The notes beneath the pieces are model-generated. The model saw only the letters and a program-made list of their open reading frames with translations, searched no databases and was not told where the DNA came from. A DNA stretch of 10,928 nt from Bacillota bacterium (GTDB lineage Bacteria; Bacillota; Bacilli; Alicyclobacillales; SLC66), in NCBI GenBank assembly GCA_021799325.1, contig JAJZAS010000030.1:1-10928 (forward strand). Reading direction: 5' to 3'. A program made the translations under genes and the position numbers. Of this stretch, positions 1 through 7,154 are shown piece after piece; within the stretch, counting starts at the first letter, position 1, and the number at the start of each line of letters is the position of its first letter.

Positions 1-1323
1 TCTTGCTGTATAGTCCGTGTCCTGCTCCCTGATCAGTGCCGCCTCTTCAATTTCAAGCTGCATGATCCGGCGAAGCAGTTCATCCAGTTCCGCTGGCATA
101 CTGTCTATCTCGGTGCGAAGACGAGCTGCCGCCTCGTCCATAAGGTCAATCGCTTTATCCGGCAAAAAACGGTCGCTGATGTACCGATCAGAGAGCGTAG
201 CCGCAGCGATAATCGCACTATCCTTGATTCTCACCCCGTGGAAGACCTCGTAACGCTCCTTCAATCCGCGCAAAATCGAGATCGTATCCTCGACAGATGG
301 CGGATCGACCATGACCGGTTGAAACCTTCGTTCAAGCGCGGCGTCTTTCTCTATGTATTTGCGATATTCATCGAGCGTAGTGGCCCCCACCGTTCGCAGC
401 ACGCCGCGCGCGAGCAGAGGCTTTAAGAGATTTCCCGCATCTACCGCTCCCTCAGCCGCGCCAGCGCCAACCACCGTATGCAATTCATCAATAAATAAAA
501 TGATGGCGCCATCCGATTTTTCGACTTCTTTTAATACCGCCTTGAGCCGTTCCTCAAATTCACCCCGATACTTGGCGCCCGCAAGTAAAGTCCCCATATC
601 CAAACTGATCAATCGCTTGTTTTTCAGTCCATCTGGCACATCACCCGCTACAATTCTGCGTGCAAGTCCCTCCACAATCGCCGTCTTGCCAACTCCCGGC
701 TCTCCGATCAACACAGGGTTATTCTTCGTTCGTCTTGATAAAATTTCGATGGTGCGCCGAATTTCATCATCGCGTCCAATGACCGGATCCAACTTTCCCT
801 CTTTCGCTTCCATCGTAAGATCTCTGCCATAGCGTTCAAGCGCCTGGTATTTTTCCTCCGGATTATCGTCACTCACCCGTTGGTTACCGCGTACTTGGCG
901 CAGTGCGGACAGCACCTTATCTTTTGTGACAGAAAGTGACTGCAAGACACGTTTAGCCTCTTGCTCCCCCTCTTCGATCAGTCCAATTAACAAATGCTCC
1001 ACGCTGGTATACTCATCTTTCATCTCTATAGTTTCCTGTTCCGCGCGTGACAGCACACGTAACAACCCGCTGTTCATGTACATTGGGCTATCATAGCCTG
1101 TCACTGCCGGAATGCCCCGCAAAAGCGACTCGATTTGCGTAGAGAATTGGCCCATGTCCACTTTCATCAGTTCAAACAATCTGGGTACTAATCCTTCTTC
1201 TTGATTCACGAGTGCGAACAAAAGATGTTTGCCCGTCACTTCTTGATGATGCCGCTCAGCCGCCACCTGTTGGGCAAATTCCAGTGCTTCCCTGGATTTT
1301 TGAGTATAGTGATTCAGATTCAT
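1..1323 (-). CDS. clpB: ATP-dependent chaperone ClpB, N-terminal 441 residues (cut by window edge)
   Basis: ClpB is a cytosolic hexameric AAA+ disaggregase that threads aggregated proteins through its pore, working with DnaK. The minus strand stays open from an ATG at 1323 to base 1 (441 codons). The order of parts is Clp N-terminal double repeat (about residues 5-145), linker, then the first AAA+ module: Walker A GEPGVGKT (207-214), Walker B ILFIDE (275-280), sensor-1 GATT (313-316) and the arginine-finger pair in ERRF (331-334). The sequence runs into the start of the coiled-coil middle domain (about 400 onward). This middle domain marks ClpB rather than ClpC or ClpA; the second AAA+ module lies outside the window. 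The start MNLNHYTQKSREAL matches the family's usual N-terminus. A second in-frame ATG lies four codons upstream (1335-1333), almost touching the GAGAGG ribosome site, so it is less likely. No CtsR-type (GGTCAAA) or CIRCE element is visible upstream; instead the leader shares inverted repeats with the divergent marR gene. Confidence 0.97.
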   Translation of the reverse strand, partial: MNLNHYTQKSREALEFAQQVAAERHHQEVTGKHLLFALVNQEEGLVPRLFELMKVDMGQFSTQIESLLRGIPAVTGYDSPMYMNSGLLRVLSRAEQETIEMKDEYTSVEHLLIGLIEEGEQEAKRVLQSLSVTKDKVLSALRQVRGNQRVSDDNPEEKYQALERYGRDLTMEAKEGKLDPVIGRDDEIRRTIEILSRRTKNNPVLIGEPGVGKTAIVEGLARRIVAGDVPDGLKNKRLISLDMGTLLAGAKYRGEFEERLKAVLKEVEKSDGAIILFIDELHTVVGAGAAEGAVDAGNLLKPLLARGVLRTVGATTLDEYRKYIEKDAALERRFQPVMVDPPSVEDTISILRGLKERYEVFHGVRIKDSAIIAAATLSDRYISDRFLPDKAIDLMDEAAARLRTEIDSMPAELDELLRRIMQLEIEEAALIREQDTDYTAR

Positions 1324-1344
1324 GAGAACATCCATCCTCTCGAC

Positions 1345-1379
1345 TATCTTGAAGTTCAATAATCTTGATATTGAAGATA
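1345..1379. promoter_or_regulatory. Operator-like inverted and direct repeats between clpB and marR
   Basis: This AT-rich block has several overlapping symmetries. TTCAATA (1355-1361) and TATTGAA (1369-1375) form a perfect 7-base inverted repeat around a 7-base spacer. TTGAA-G-TTCAA (1349-1359) is a perfect odd palindrome. TATCTT (1345-1350) pairs with AAGATA (1374-1379). ATCTTGA occurs twice as a direct repeat 16 bases apart (1346-1352 and 1362-1368). MarR-family dimers commonly bind 16-20 base imperfect palindromes next to their own gene, and MhqR-type boxes have an ATCT...AGAT outline. Autoregulation by the adjacent MarR protein is the natural reading, but binding is inferred. Confidence 0.55.
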
Positions 1380-1393
1380 ACTAATGGTACATT
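1365..1393 (+). promoter_or_regulatory. Candidate sigma-A promoter of the marR-RND operon
   Basis: A -35-like TTGATA (1365-1370, five of six consensus bases) is followed after 17 bases by TACATT (1388-1393, four of six). TGG directly before the -10 gives an extended -10 (TGn). The -35 lies inside the inverted-repeat block, so a bound repressor would block polymerase. A start near 1400 would leave a leader of only about 10 bases, with the ribosome site at its very 5' end, which is a weakness of this call. Confidence 0.4.
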
Positions 1394-1410
1394 CATCCTG
1401 AGGTGTTGTT

Positions 1411-1842
1411 ATGGAAGATTTGCAGTCACTCGTCGAAGAGTTTTCCAAGCTGATGCCGGCCATGATGCTTGGTTTTCGAAACATGCTCTTCGACCCGCAA
1501 GTGTTGGGCGATCTGACCGCTCCCCAATTTATCTTGCTGGCATTTTTAACGGAACAGGTTTCGTGCAATGCCAGTTCTGTTGGTGAGGCCATGCACATTA
1601 CCTCTGGTTCCGTTTCTAGTCTGACGGACCGATTGGTGCAACGCGGCCTGATCGATCGCAGTCCTAGCAACGATGACCGCCGTGTCGTCATGTTCTCCCT
1701 CACTCCTGAAGGTAAGCTGAAATACGAGGAAGTCCGTAAGAAGCAACTGGAACGACTGTCTGAATTTTTTAGTTTGCTCGGCGTAGAGAAAACGTCGACA
1801 CTAGTAGCATTATATCGCGACATGAACCAATACTTACAATAA
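1411..1842 (+). CDS. MarR-family winged-helix transcriptional regulator
   Basis: This is a 143-residue, MarR-sized cytosolic DNA-binding protein. An N-terminal dimerisation helix region (1-30) leads into a winged helix: LTAPQFILLAFL (35-46), helix-turn-helix around VGEAMHITSGSVSSLTDRL (57-75), then the wing with the family signature SPSNDDRRVVMFSLTPEG (84-101; DDRR at 88-91). A C-terminal helix (102-142) completes the dimer. The ATG start has GAGGTG seven bases upstream of the TTGTT spacer end, a good match. The gene is divergent from clpB and 21 bases ahead of the RND pump. MarR proteins in this position usually repress the adjacent pump and lose DNA affinity on binding a phenolic ligand or on oxidation. 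There is one cysteine (C52), just before the helix-turn-helix rather than at the N-terminal position of OhrR, so thiol sensing is not supported. The ligand cannot be told from sequence. Confidence 0.93.
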   Translation: MEDLQSLVEEFSKLMPAMMLGFRNMLFDPQVLGDLTAPQFILLAFLTEQVSCNASSVGEAMHITSGSVSSLTDRLVQRGLIDRSPSNDDRRVVMFSLTPEGKLKYEEVRKKQLERLSEFFSLLGVEKTSTLVALYRDMNQYLQ

Positions 1843-1863
1843 TTAGCGAGGAGCGGAAAAGAA

Positions 1864-4800
1864 GTGCGATTTTTCACCCGATTCGCCTTAAAAAACCCTG
1901 TGGCCATTTGGATTATCGCCATTTTGCTGATATTTGGTGGTGCCTTTTCAGCCACCCAACTGCAAGAAGAACTGATGCCAAGCATTTCGATTCCTGTCGT
2001 GGCGGTCATCACGTCCTATCCCGGTGCATCGCCAAGTGCAGTGGCAAAAGACGTAACAGAACCGTTGGAGAAGGCGCTGCGCGGCGTACAAAACGTACAG
2101 GACGTCCTTTCTTCTTCTGTGGAGAACGTCTCCCAGATTGAACTCCAATTGAGTATGTCAGCAGACCCCAACAAAGTCGCACAGGATGTGCAGCAAACTA
2201 TCAGCCAAATTCCACTTCCAAGCAGTGCATCCAAACCAAGTGTGCAACAATTCTCGTTCAGTTCTTCGCCAATCATTTACTTTACTGTCTCTTCAAAAAC
2301 AGCTACGGCTGCGCAACTGAGATCCACTGTGAATAACACGATCGTCCCTGACTTGCAGGGTATTTCCGGTGTAGCAAGCGTCCAGACCGATGGTGCGGCG
2401 CCTGAACAGGTGCAAATTGTATTTAAACCTGCCGCATTAAATCACTATCAATTAACGGTCTCGCAAGTCCTTCAATATCTGCAAGCGGACAATGTATCCA
2501 TGCCGGTCGGCACCACTGGATTTGGCGGCAAGGTGTATCCCGCCCATCTGAGCGGCCAGTTCAAGTCGCTTAATGATATTAAAAACTTGCCTATTCCGCT
2601 CTCTCCCTCTCCCACTGCCGGCATTCAAAGCGGATTTCAACAAATGGGTAACGCCATTGGTGAACTAGGAAAAAGCGTGGGGCAAATCGGTCAGGCAGTG
2701 GGTGGACTCGGTCAAGCGGTCGGCACTCTTGGAAAAGGGCAAGGGCAATTGGCGCAGGGATTAGGACTGGTCATGGCAGAAAACCAGATTCTCACCAATA
2801 TGCAGAATGTCCAGGGACAATTGTTTGGTGCGGAACTTGAACTCGCACAACAAGCGGCACTGCCTAAAGCACAACAGAATCCCGCAAAATTATCACAACT
2901 TCAAGGCGCTATTCAAGCGCTCACTACGGCTCAAAAGCAGCTTCAAACGGAACTTCAAGCGCTTCAGGCAAAACTTCCGAACCCATCACAGGGCAGTAGT
3001 GCCCCAACCGGAGGCGCACCGGCAGGCACTAGCAACGCAACCCCTGCAGGAAGTGGACTCTCAGCCAATCAAGCTGCTCCCATCTCTACCACAAGTGCGA
3101 GCAAATCGGCTGCTACGACTACGATGAAGACGATCCCTCTTTCTGCAATCGCTGATCTCAGTATTGCGCCGCCTGTAGATGCTTCGATCAATCGGACGAA
3201 CGGACAGACGAGCGTGCTGATCGGTGTGGTAAAAACAGAGAATTCCAATACCGTAGCCGTTGCGAGCGCCATTCAATCCAAAATAGCTTCGCTGGAGTCC
3301 AGCCTCCCCTACGGATTACACGTCAATCAGTTGTATGACGCATCGGGTATGATCAAGGCTTCCATCAGCGGTCTGCTTAGAGAGGCCATTCTAGGTGCCA
3401 TCTTTGCGGCGCTCGTCATCCTGCTTTTCCTACGCAACTTAAAGACGACACTCATTGCAGTCATCTCGATTCCCATCTCACTTTTAACGGCGATGATCAT
3501 TCTCAACGCGGCGGGCGTGACGCTCAACATCATGACGCTGGGAGGTATGGCTGTTGCTACAGGGCGTGTGGTCGACGACAGCATTGTGGTTATCGAAAAT
3601 ATCTATCGCGCTTGGCGCAAAGGTCTCGGATTTGGCAAAATATTTGTATTAAAAGCCACAGGTGAAGTGGGCAAGGCCATCACCTCTTCGACGATCACTA
3701 CAATTGCCGTCTTTTTGCCACTGGGACTCGTCAGCGGCATTGTAGGAAAAATTTTCATGCCTTTTGCCCTCACCGTCATCGTGTCCTTGCTATCGTCACT
3801 ACTTGTAGCGCTAACCGTTGTGCCACTGCTTGCATGGATGTTCGTAGCTCGTAAAAAGGTGAAAGACGGCGATTACCACTGGCTGCAGGATGATTCTCAT
3901 CCTGATGGCGCAGTCGCGGATTTTCTACCCATTTCCGAGGAAGCCGCCACGACATCATTACGGCCATGGCAAATGCAGTACCAAAGATTCCTCAATTGGT
4001 CTCTCAACCACAAGGTGACAGTCATCCTCATCACGGTGGTAGCGCTTGTCGCATCCGTCCTTGTGCTGCCACTTGTTGGAAGCACCTTCTTGCCTGCTAC
4101 CAGTGATAAATTTGCCACCGTATCGGTCACCATGCCGATTGGCACGCCGCTTTCCAACACCAATCGCAAAGCGCAACAAGTGGAAAAAGTCATCAATTCC
4201 TATGGTTCACAGGTAGAAATCACCAATACACAAGTCGGTAGCGATCCGGGGCAACTCCAGGGATTTTCAGTGCTTGGCAGCAATTCAGCAAGCCTGTTTT
4301 TGAAACTCAATCCGAATGTGGATATGAACCGTTTTACGACGAACCTTGCCAATCGACTGAAACCAATAAAAGGTCCCGCCACGATTCAGGTTCAGACCAT
4401 GTCCTCGACAGGCACTGCAACGAATTTTGACTTAATCATCACGGGTCCCGATTCAGCGCAAGTCCATCAGGCTGCAAAAAAAGTCACCAAGACACTCACC
4501 CATTTACAAGGGTTGACCAATGTTCAAAACAACCTGAATCAGACCGAACCCGAAATCAAAATCATCCCCAATTTGAAAAATGCGGCGAAGTACGGATTGA
4601 CTCCCTATACGATTGCCAGCGATGTACGCAATTACCTTGCAAGCAATGACGTTGGCCCCATTTCGGTAAGTGGCCAATCGTATGACATGGTCACTTCTGT
4701 AAAAATCCCGAACGGCTTGCACCAATTGGCGGATGTTCGATCCCTGTTGATCCCGGCACCAACCGGTCAAAGCATTGACTTATCCAAGGTGGCCGATGTG

Positions 4801-5529
4801 TACATTGCACCAACGCCGGTATCCATCTTGCACCGCGATGGCAGTGCCTATGCTGAGATCACCGCAGATTTTACTGTCTCGAACACTGGAAAAGTCACCA
4901 CAGACGCGCTCCAAAAAGTAGCCAAACTGAATTTGGGCAAAAACATTCAAACGCAACTTTCTGGTTCAAGCCAGGAACAGAACCAGAGTTTCACTCAGTT
5001 GATTGAAGCGGTATTAGTTGCGATCGGCATGGTGTATATCGTGATGCTTATCTCCTTTGGCGAATGGTCTGCGCCGTTTGCCATCCTGTTCTCCATGCCT
5101 GTTGCGCTTATTGGGGCATTCTTTGGCACCGTCATCGGACGACAACCGGTAAGCGTCTCGTCGCTCATCGGCATTCTCATGTTAATGGGAATTGTCGTCA
5201 CCAATGCCATCGTGCTCGTTGACCGCGTCGAACAACAACGGCGAAACGGTCTCACAATTCGGGAAGCACTGTTAGAGGCTGGAACCACGCGTTTGCGACC
5301 TATTCTCATGACGGCGATTGCCACTATTTTTGCCCTCGCACCACTGGCTGCCGGATTTTCTGAAGGCGCCTTGATCTCGCAAGGGTTGGCGGTGATTGTT
5401 GTCGGCGGTCTGGTCACTTCGACCATATTGACACTGGTGATCGTGCCCGTCATCTTTGAACTGTTACACACAAGAACCCGCAAACGGGAACAAGCAGGCA
5501 TCATGCCGCACTTAAAAAGTGACTGGTAA
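1864..5529 (+). CDS. RND-superfamily (AcrB/SwrC-like) efflux transporter with a coiled-coil insertion
   Basis: This 1221-residue membrane pump is longer than AcrB (1049) or SwrC/YerP (about 1065). It starts at GTG, ten bases after GAGGAG (1848-1853). The RND duplication is clear: TM1 at about 12-30, a first extracytoplasmic porter region to about 495, TM2-TM6 at about 503-660, TM7 at about 718-738, a second porter region, then TM8-TM12 at about 1046-1200. TM4 has the proton-relay pair D571-D572 in VVDDSIVVIEN. In TM10, GIVVTNAIVLVD (1109-1120) has T1113 where AcrB has lysine K940, as I recall is common in Gram-positive homologues. Residues about 250-422 are extra: glycine-rich heptads, a second Leu/Gln-rich helix (about 340-371) and a Pro/Ser/Thr/Ala-rich linker (about 372-422). 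They sit where AcrB has the short loop at the top of its TolC-docking subdomain. No membrane-fusion or outer-membrane partner is encoded nearby. Drug, lipid or surfactin-like peptide export are all possible; the substrate is unknown. Confidence 0.93.
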   Translation: MRFFTRFALKNPVAIWIIAILLIFGGAFSATQLQEELMPSISIPVVAVITSYPGASPSAVAKDVTEPLEKALRGVQNVQDVLSSSVENVSQIELQLSMSADPNKVAQDVQQTISQIPLPSSASKPSVQQFSFSSSPIIYFTVSSKTATAAQLRSTVNNTIVPDLQGISGVASVQTDGAAPEQVQIVFKPAALNHYQLTVSQVLQYLQADNVSMPVGTTGFGGKVYPAHLSGQFKSLNDIKNLPIPLSPSPTAGIQSGFQQMGNAIGELGKSVGQIGQAVGGLGQAVGTLGKGQGQLAQGLGLVMAENQILTNMQNVQGQLFGAELELAQQAALPKAQQNPAKLSQLQGAIQALTTAQKQLQTELQALQAKLPNPSQGSSAPTGGAPAGTSNATPAGSGLSANQAAPISTTSASKSAATTTMKTIPLSAIADLSIAPPVDASINRTNGQTSVLIGVVKTENSNTVAVASAIQSKIASLESSLPYGLHVNQLYDASGMIKASISGLLREAILGAIFAALVILLFLRNLKTTLIAVISIPISLLTAMIILNAAGVTLNIMTLGGMAVATGRVVDDSIVVIENIYRAWRKGLGFGKIFVLKATGEVGKAITSSTITTIAVFLPLGLVSGIVGKIFMPFALTVIVSLLSSLLVALTVVPLLAWMFVARKKVKDGDYHWLQDDSHPDGAVADFLPISEEAATTSLRPWQMQYQRFLNWSLNHKVTVILITVVALVASVLVLPLVGSTFLPATSDKFATVSVTMPIGTPLSNTNRKAQQVEKVINSYGSQVEITNTQVGSDPGQLQGFSVLGSNSASLFLKLNPNVDMNRFTTNLANRLKPIKGPATIQVQTMSSTGTATNFDLIITGPDSAQVHQAAKKVTKTLTHLQGLTNVQNNLNQTEPEIKIIPNLKNAAKYGLTPYTIASDVRNYLASNDVGPISVSGQSYDMVTSVKIPNGLHQLADVRSLLIPAPTGQSIDLSKVADVYIAPTPVSILHRDGSAYAEITADFTVSNTGKVTTDALQKVAKLNLGKNIQTQLSGSSQEQNQSFTQLIEAVLVAIGMVYIVMLISFGEWSAPFAILFSMPVALIGAFFGTVIGRQPVSVSSLIGILMLMGIVVTNAIVLVDRVEQQRRNGLTIREALLEAGTTRLRPILMTAIATIFALAPLAAGFSEGALISQGLAVIVVGGLVTSTILTLVIVPVIFELLHTRTRKREQAGIMPHLKSDW
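2611..3129 (+). other. Coiled-coil plus Pro/Ser/Thr-rich insertion inside the RND pump
   Basis: Codons 250-422 of the pump have no counterpart in AcrB by eye. The flanks still align: KNLPIPL before the insert and TIPLSAIADLSI after it match the strands either side of the AcrB docking-domain tip loop. The insert has three parts: five near-exact seven-residue units (265-299), a second heptad helix rich in Leu, Gln and Ala (about 340-371), and a low-complexity linker rich in Pro, Gly, Ser, Thr and Ala (about 372-422). A helical hairpin projecting away from the membrane into the cell wall is inferred. Confidence 0.65.
2656..2760 (+). repeat. Five tandem 21-base (heptad) units in the RND gene
   Basis: The coded units IGELGKS, VGQIGQA, VGGLGQA, VGTLGKG and QGQLAQG run head to tail with period seven residues (residues 265-299). 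Hydrophobic residues fall at positions 1 and 4 and Gly at 2 and mostly at 5, a coiled-coil-like stripe. DNA identity between units is only partial, so expansion is not recent. Confidence 0.7.
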
Positions 5530-5553
5530 AAAAATCAATTAGGAGGATTCCTC

Positions 5554-6426
5554 ATGCCCACTATTGGTTGGATCGGCACAGGCACCATGGGTTACGCCAT
5601 GGCAGAAAACGCCTTACAAGCAGGCTACTCACTTCGCGTTTATAATCGCAGCAGGGAAAAAGCTGCACCTTTACTGGAAAAAGGAGCAATTTGGGCCCCC
5701 ACACCTGCCGCTGCAGCAGCGGGTGTGGACGTAATCTGGACCATGCTCGCGGATGATATGGCCATAAGAGAAGTTTTCACTGGAGAAAACGGCATTCTAG
5801 CCGCCATTTCACCAGGGGTCCTCGTGATCGACAGCAGTACGGTCTCGCCTTCCACCAGTATGGCTATAGGCACGGCAGTTGCAGAAAAGCGCGCAGAATT
5901 TTTAGATGCTCCGGTCAGTGGCAGTAGACCGCATGCAGAACAAGCGGCGTTAACGTTCATGGTGGGCGGCACCCAAAATGCCTACGAGAAGGCGATACCT
6001 TACTTTGAAGCACTCGGCAAAAAAAGTTTTTACCTTGGCGAACAAGGCGCCGGGAGCAAAACAAAGCTTGCCATTAACACTTTGCTTGGCATTCAATTGT
6101 TAGGCTTTGCCGAAACGCTGACCTTTGCAGAAAAAGCGGGGATCGATGCGCGGCAATTTGTCGATGTCATCATGAGCGGCGCGGTGAGAAGCGGCGTAGT
6201 GGAAGCAAAGGCGGGAAAAATGATCGACCATGAATTTTCGCCACAATTCACCTCGGCGTTACTGCTCAAAGACTTAAAACTGGCGCAGCGATTTGCAGAT
6301 GAAGAGGGCGCCTATATGCCACTGCTGGCGGGGGTTAAAGAAATTTTACGGGCATTTGTCGCGCGCGGCGGAGCCGACGACGACATGAGCGCCATCGTCT
6401 CTTTTTTTGAAGAAGCCTCCCGATAA
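5554..6426 (+). CDS. NAD(P)-dependent beta-hydroxyacid dehydrogenase (3-hydroxyisobutyrate dehydrogenase family)
   Basis: This 290-residue cytosolic oxidoreductase has the full family layout. The Rossmann fold opens with the dinucleotide motif GTGTMG (8-13). NRSREK (31-36) follows strand two; Asn-Arg-Ser/Thr here, without an acidic residue, usually means NADP(H). The substrate loop is DAPVSGS (118-124). The all-alpha C-terminal domain starts with GAGSKTKLAIN (165-175), which carries the catalytic lysine K171 and N175. The family interconverts beta-hydroxyacids and their aldehyde or keto forms, for example 3-hydroxyisobutyrate, tartronate semialdehyde, glyoxylate or succinic semialdehyde. The NADP signature leans toward a GLYR/SSAR-like aldehyde reductase, but the substrate is not readable. 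A perfect AGGAGG (5541-5546) lies seven bases before the ATG. It sits 24 bases after the RND stop with no terminator between, so co-transcription is likely. Confidence 0.93.
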   Translation: MPTIGWIGTGTMGYAMAENALQAGYSLRVYNRSREKAAPLLEKGAIWAPTPAAAAAGVDVIWTMLADDMAIREVFTGENGILAAISPGVLVIDSSTVSPSTSMAIGTAVAEKRAEFLDAPVSGSRPHAEQAALTFMVGGTQNAYEKAIPYFEALGKKSFYLGEQGAGSKTKLAINTLLGIQLLGFAETLTFAEKAGIDARQFVDVIMSGAVRSGVVEAKAGKMIDHEFSPQFTSALLLKDLKLAQRFADEEGAYMPLLAGVKEILRAFVARGGADDDMSAIVSFFEEASR

Positions 6427-6453
6427 AAAAGATACCGAAAGAAGGATGAGAAC

Positions 6454-7089
6454 ATGGAGATCGCCAACCACATACACCTGTTGGAGGAAACCAAAGGTAG
6501 TTACGTGTATGTCATTCTTGGTGAAGAGCCGGTGCTCGTAGATACTTTTTTCCCTGGTCGAAGCGACAAAGTCATCGAAGGCTTACGTAAAATTGGATTG
6601 GAGCCGACTGATATTGCCCACATTGTACTGACTCACCACGATGTAGACCATGTCGGCAACGCAAGGGCGCTTCGGGATCTAAGCGGCGCCACGCTTTGGG
6701 CACCAAAGGAGGATTTACCACTCTTACGGAGAGAACAGGCGGACAAAGGCTTTCGTCGCGTGATCAAGGCGATGATGAAAGTGGAGGTGCCGGAGGTGGA
6801 CCGCGTTTACGAGCCGGGGATGCGCATCGGCAATGTGGAAATTATCCCTTCACCCGGTCACACGCCTGGACACGTATGCGCTCATGTCGATGATGTGCTG
6901 ATCGCAGGCGACCTTGTCACTACGCGAAACGGCAAGCTCAAACCATCGCCAGGCTTTCTCACTTATGATAAAGCCGCACTCAAACGATCCCTCCGGGAAG
7001 TAGGTAGTTTGCGCTTTGACTGGATTTGCCCGGCGCATGGTGAACCGGTTCAACGCGGCAACTTGTGGGATGCGCTCATCCGCCCTTGA
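6454..7089 (+). CDS. Metallo-beta-lactamase-fold hydrolase (glyoxalase-II-like group)
   Basis: This 211-residue cytosolic MBL-fold enzyme has metal ligands in the expected order: THHDVDH (60-66), H136 in SPGHTPGH, D153 in AGDLV and H195 in PAHGEP. The first motif is the HxDxDH variant, with Asp in place of the second His of classic HxHxDH; variants of this kind (THxDxDHxG) are frequent in Bacillota MBL proteins, so the site should still hold two metals. There is no beta-lactamase-specific or RNase-J-type extension and no signal peptide. Relatives hydrolyse thioesters, lactones or other esters; the true substrate is unknown. AAGGA (6442-6446) lies seven bases before the ATG. It follows the dehydrogenase by 27 bases and probably shares its transcript, suggesting linked small-molecule detoxification. 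Confidence 0.92.
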   Translation: MEIANHIHLLEETKGSYVYVILGEEPVLVDTFFPGRSDKVIEGLRKIGLEPTDIAHIVLTHHDVDHVGNARALRDLSGATLWAPKEDLPLLRREQADKGFRRVIKAMMKVEVPEVDRVYEPGMRIGNVEIIPSPGHTPGHVCAHVDDVLIAGDLVTTRNGKLKPSPGFLTYDKAALKRSLREVGSLRFDWICPAHGEPVQRGNLWDALIRP

Positions 7090-7114
7090 AAGTTGGAGAC
7101 AAGAGTGACATGAT
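7086..7114 (+). promoter_or_regulatory. Possible promoter for the cation diffusion facilitator gene
   Basis: TTGAAA (7086-7091), which covers the stop codon of the preceding gene, is 17 bases before CATGAT (7109-7114). TGA directly precedes the -10 and gives an extended -10. The 65-base gap is larger than those inside the upstream operon, which fits separate control. No ArsR/CzrA-type or Zur-type palindrome is evident. Confidence 0.3.
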
Positions 7115-7138
7115 AGCTACAAAATGGCACGAAGACTA

Positions 7139-7143
7139 AAGGA
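7139..7143 (+). promoter_or_regulatory. Ribosome binding site deciding the CDF start
   Basis: AAGGA is only two bases from the TTG at 7146 but 11 bases from the ATG at 7155. The first spacing is too short for initiation, so the ATG is preferred, although the TTG would add just three residues. Confidence 0.5.
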
Positions 7144-7154
7144 AGTTGTCGTAT

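Noticed and set aside
17..832. Plus-strand open frames across the first 830 bases
   Set aside because: They are Ser/Arg-rich antisense readings of the AAA+ module of clpB, whose minus-strand translation has every expected motif.
1324..1410. CtsR box or CIRCE heat-shock element upstream of clpB
   Set aside because: I looked for tandem GGTCAAA and for the TTAGCACTC/GAGTGCTAA inverted repeat on both strands and found neither.
1356..2012. A 218-codon minus-strand open frame overlapping marR and the RND start
   Set aside because: It lies antisense to two well-supported genes with clear family motifs, has no recognisable domain and no suitable ribosome site. It is a shadow frame.
4995..5504. A 169-codon minus-strand open frame antisense to the end of the RND gene
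   Set aside because: Its composition mirrors the antisense of transmembrane codons and it has no domain. The plus-strand RND reading is unambiguous here.
7090..7154. Metal-responsive operator ahead of the CDF exporter
   Set aside because: No ArsR/CzrA-like or Zur-like palindrome is present in the 65-base gap. Only a modest promoter-like pair was found.
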